Assembly: GCA_963818775.1 (NCBI GenBank)
Contig: CAWFUF010000013.1
Coordinates: 1-64,000, forward strand
DNA from: JAMXLO01 sp963818775
GTDB lineage: Bacteria; Pseudomonadota; Alphaproteobacteria; Acetobacterales; Acetobacteraceae
Length of the DNA stretch: 64,000 bases
Reading direction: 5' to 3'
This document shows positions 62,497 to 64,000 of the stretch, one piece after another. A program made the translations under genes and the position numbers. How positions within the stretch are numbered: position 1 is the stretch's first letter; every line of letters begins with the position of its first letter. Under the pieces are notes generated by a model. That model was not told where the DNA came from. It did not search any database and saw only the letters and a program-made list of their open reading frames with translations.

Positions 62497-64000
62497 CGAA
62501 CGCCACCGTATCGTCGCGTCTGATCTGGTTCGCCAGCTCGATCTCCCAGGTGAGATAGGCGTGCATAGCCTCCTCGACGCCCGAGTTCCGGTCGTAGGCA
62601 CGCAGGTAGCTGTCGATGCAGGCTTCGTCGGGTGGCGTTGTGCGGTCCTTAATCAGCGGTCGCCCGAATGCGCGCCATGCGTCGGTGCCGCCCTCCAGCA
62701 CTCGTACGTCCGCCTTGCACAGCGCCGTCACCTCCTCGACCGCCAGCCGCGCAGCGACACCGTCCGGCGAGGTGATCACCACGTGCTTCATCGGGGCAAG
62801 TTGCGGCTTCAGCGCATCGAGCCGCGTCCGCACGCCCCATATCGCGCCGGGGATATGCCCCTCGCGGAAGTCAATGCTGCGGGCGAGATCGATCACCACC
62901 GTGCCGTCGCCGCTGTCGAGCAGCGCCACCAGGCCGGTCACGTCGATCATTGGCGTCTTGGCGGCCAGCTCGGGCACAGCGAGGCGTTCGCGGCCAGTGG
63001 TGATTGCGTCCAGGCCGCCCTCCACCACGAACACGTCACGATGGCCCATCTGACGCAGCCAGGCCCCCGCCATACGCGCACGTACGCCGCTATCGTCAAC
63101 CAGCGCGATGCGCGCGTTGCGCACGCCGATCCACTGATCGGTCGCCTGAACCAGTTGCCCGCCGGGTCCACTGACGCTCCCCGGGCGATGACCCGTGCGG
63201 TACTCCGCGGGATCGCGGACATCCAGCACATACAGCGTGCGGTCGGGATCATCCTCGAGGCGGGCGAGGTCGATGGCGCCGATCACACCGACACCCGATT
63301 GTTCCGCGAACGCCTGCGCTCGCTGCAATGCAGTTGCCGCGGTCTTCGGCTTGCCTGGCGCGAAACGGTCGGTCCGGCCGCGATCGCAGCGGAAGCCGGC
63401 CAGCTCCCAGCCCATCGTGCCGTTGCGCAACGCCACGACCTTATTGGGAATGCCGGCACGACGCAGGCTCTCCGCGCCCATGATGCTGCGCGTCCGCCCC
63501 GCGCAGTTCACCACCACGAGCGTCTTCGGATCGGGAGCGATGTCGCCGATGCGATATACCAGCTCGCCACCCGGCACGCTGATGCCGGTTGGGATCGACA
63601 TGCGCACGAACTCCTCGTGCGTGCGGCTGTCGAGCACCACGATGTTCTGCCCGCCATCGATCCACGACTTCAGTTCCGGCGGATCGACGCTTTCAGTGCC
63701 GTAGTGGTGCTCTACCCATTCGCCGAACGCCTTCGAGGGGACATTGACGCCCGAAAAGAGCTCGTAGCCGGCGGCTTCCCAGGCCTTGGTGCCGCCGTCG
63801 AGCACGGCGACATCCGTGCAACCGATTCCCTCGAGCCACGCAGCGAGCTGCTCGGCGAGGCCCCGTCCGTCATCGACGCAGCAGATGCGCACGGCGAGGC
63901 GTGGTAGCAGCGCACGGGCGCGCATCTCGCGTTTCGACAGCGGGCACGGCACCGCCCAGAACAGGTGCGAGGCGCCAAATTCGCCATCCTCGCGCGCGTC
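62468..64000 (-). CDS. Multi-domain rhodanese-like sulfurtransferase (5' end outside the window)
   Basis: At least 510 residues are present; the frame is open to the window edge (DAREDGEFGASHLFWAVPCP), so the start is not in view. Four rhodanese-like domains follow one another. Only the second has a catalytic Cys, in TLVVVNCAGRTRSIMGAES (C-x4-R). The equivalent loops of the others read ICCVDDGRGLAEQ, IALVDDSGVRARM and VVITSPDGVAARL, with Asp replacing Cys. The C-terminus has a helical tail (SGVEEAMHAYLTWEIELANQ). Such proteins transfer sulfane sulfur; here most domains are probably structural or binding modules. Confidence 0.9.
   Translation of the reverse strand, partial: DAREDGEFGASHLFWAVPCPLSKREMRARALLPRLAVRICCVDDGRGLAEQLAAWLEGIGCTDVAVLDGGTKAWEAAGYELFSGVNVPSKAFGEWVEHHYGTESVDPPELKSWIDGGQNIVVLDSRTHEEFVRMSIPTGISVPGGELVYRIGDIAPDPKTLVVVNCAGRTRSIMGAESLRRAGIPNKVVALRNGTMGWELAGFRCDRGRTDRFAPGKPKTAATALQRAQAFAEQSGVGVIGAIDLARLEDDPDRTLYVLDVRDPAEYRTGHRPGSVSGPGGQLVQATDQWIGVRNARIALVDDSGVRARMAGAWLRQMGHRDVFVVEGGLDAITTGRERLAVPELAAKTPMIDVTGLVALLDSGDGTVVIDLARSIDFREGHIPGAIWGVRTRLDALKPQLAPMKHVVITSPDGVAARLAVEEVTALCKADVRVLEGGTDAWRAFGRPLIKDRTTPPDEACIDSYLRAYDRNSGVEEAMHAYLTWEIELANQIRRDDTVAFGVGEATAAH

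Overview
The window comes from a high-GC alphaproteobacterium, most likely an Acetobacteraceae/Rhodospirillales member. This rests on the base composition, the hrcA-grpE-dnaK-dnaJ-dapB-metK-trmB order, and the separate rimP-nusA-ylxR-infB-rbfA operon. No database search was possible, so family names come from motifs read directly in the translated sequence.

Positions 1-16 kb are a transposon graveyard. It holds pieces or copies of IS701, IS256, IS4, three IS66-type elements (two near-identical and in opposite orientation), IS3, IS110, IS1634 and ISAs1 elements. Lying among them are one tRNA-Tyr(GTA), a small uncharacterised gene (9177-9782), a 100-bp MITE-like palindrome and the C-terminal stump of a DNA methyltransferase.

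Positions 16-33.7 kb are an accessory metabolic region with unusually many broken genes. It contains a deleted hydroxyproline dehydratase, a class V aminotransferase, an FkbM methyltransferase, two paralogous luciferase-like oxidoreductases around a frameshifted SMP-30 lactonase, and a Gfo/Idh/MocA pair with a phytanoyl-CoA dioxygenase. It continues with an acyl-CoA-dehydrogenase-like flavoprotein, an MFS carrier, one intact vapBC and one decayed Phd/PIN toxin-antitoxin locus, and two coupled, frameshifted amidohydrolases. Long hairpin repeats sit between genes.

Positions 33.7-41.8 kb are housekeeping genes with no interruptions: the heat-shock module hrcA, grpE, dnaK, dnaJ, followed by dapB, metK and trmB. 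A sigma-32-like promoter precedes dnaK, and a strong hairpin separates dnaK from dnaJ.

Positions 41.6-51.3 kb hold an acyltransferase that overlaps trmB antisense, a secreted fasciclin protein, an NCS2 permease with a frameshifted C-terminal domain, an MFS carrier, two ECF sigma/anti-sigma pairs (the first SigK/RskA-like) and a TPR/glycosyltransferase-like protein. Positions 51.4-57.3 kb are the rimP-nusA-ylxR/L7Ae-infB-rbfA operon on the minus strand. In many alphaproteobacteria this operon directly follows trmB on the same strand, so an inversion or insertion is likely here.

Positions 57.4-64 kb carry an exported pentapeptide-repeat protein, a REP-type repeat region, a broken four-TM protein, and a tightly coupled Rieske oxygenase alpha/beta plus enolase-superfamily operon. 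ComF and a multi-domain rhodanese lie upstream; the rhodanese runs off the window end.
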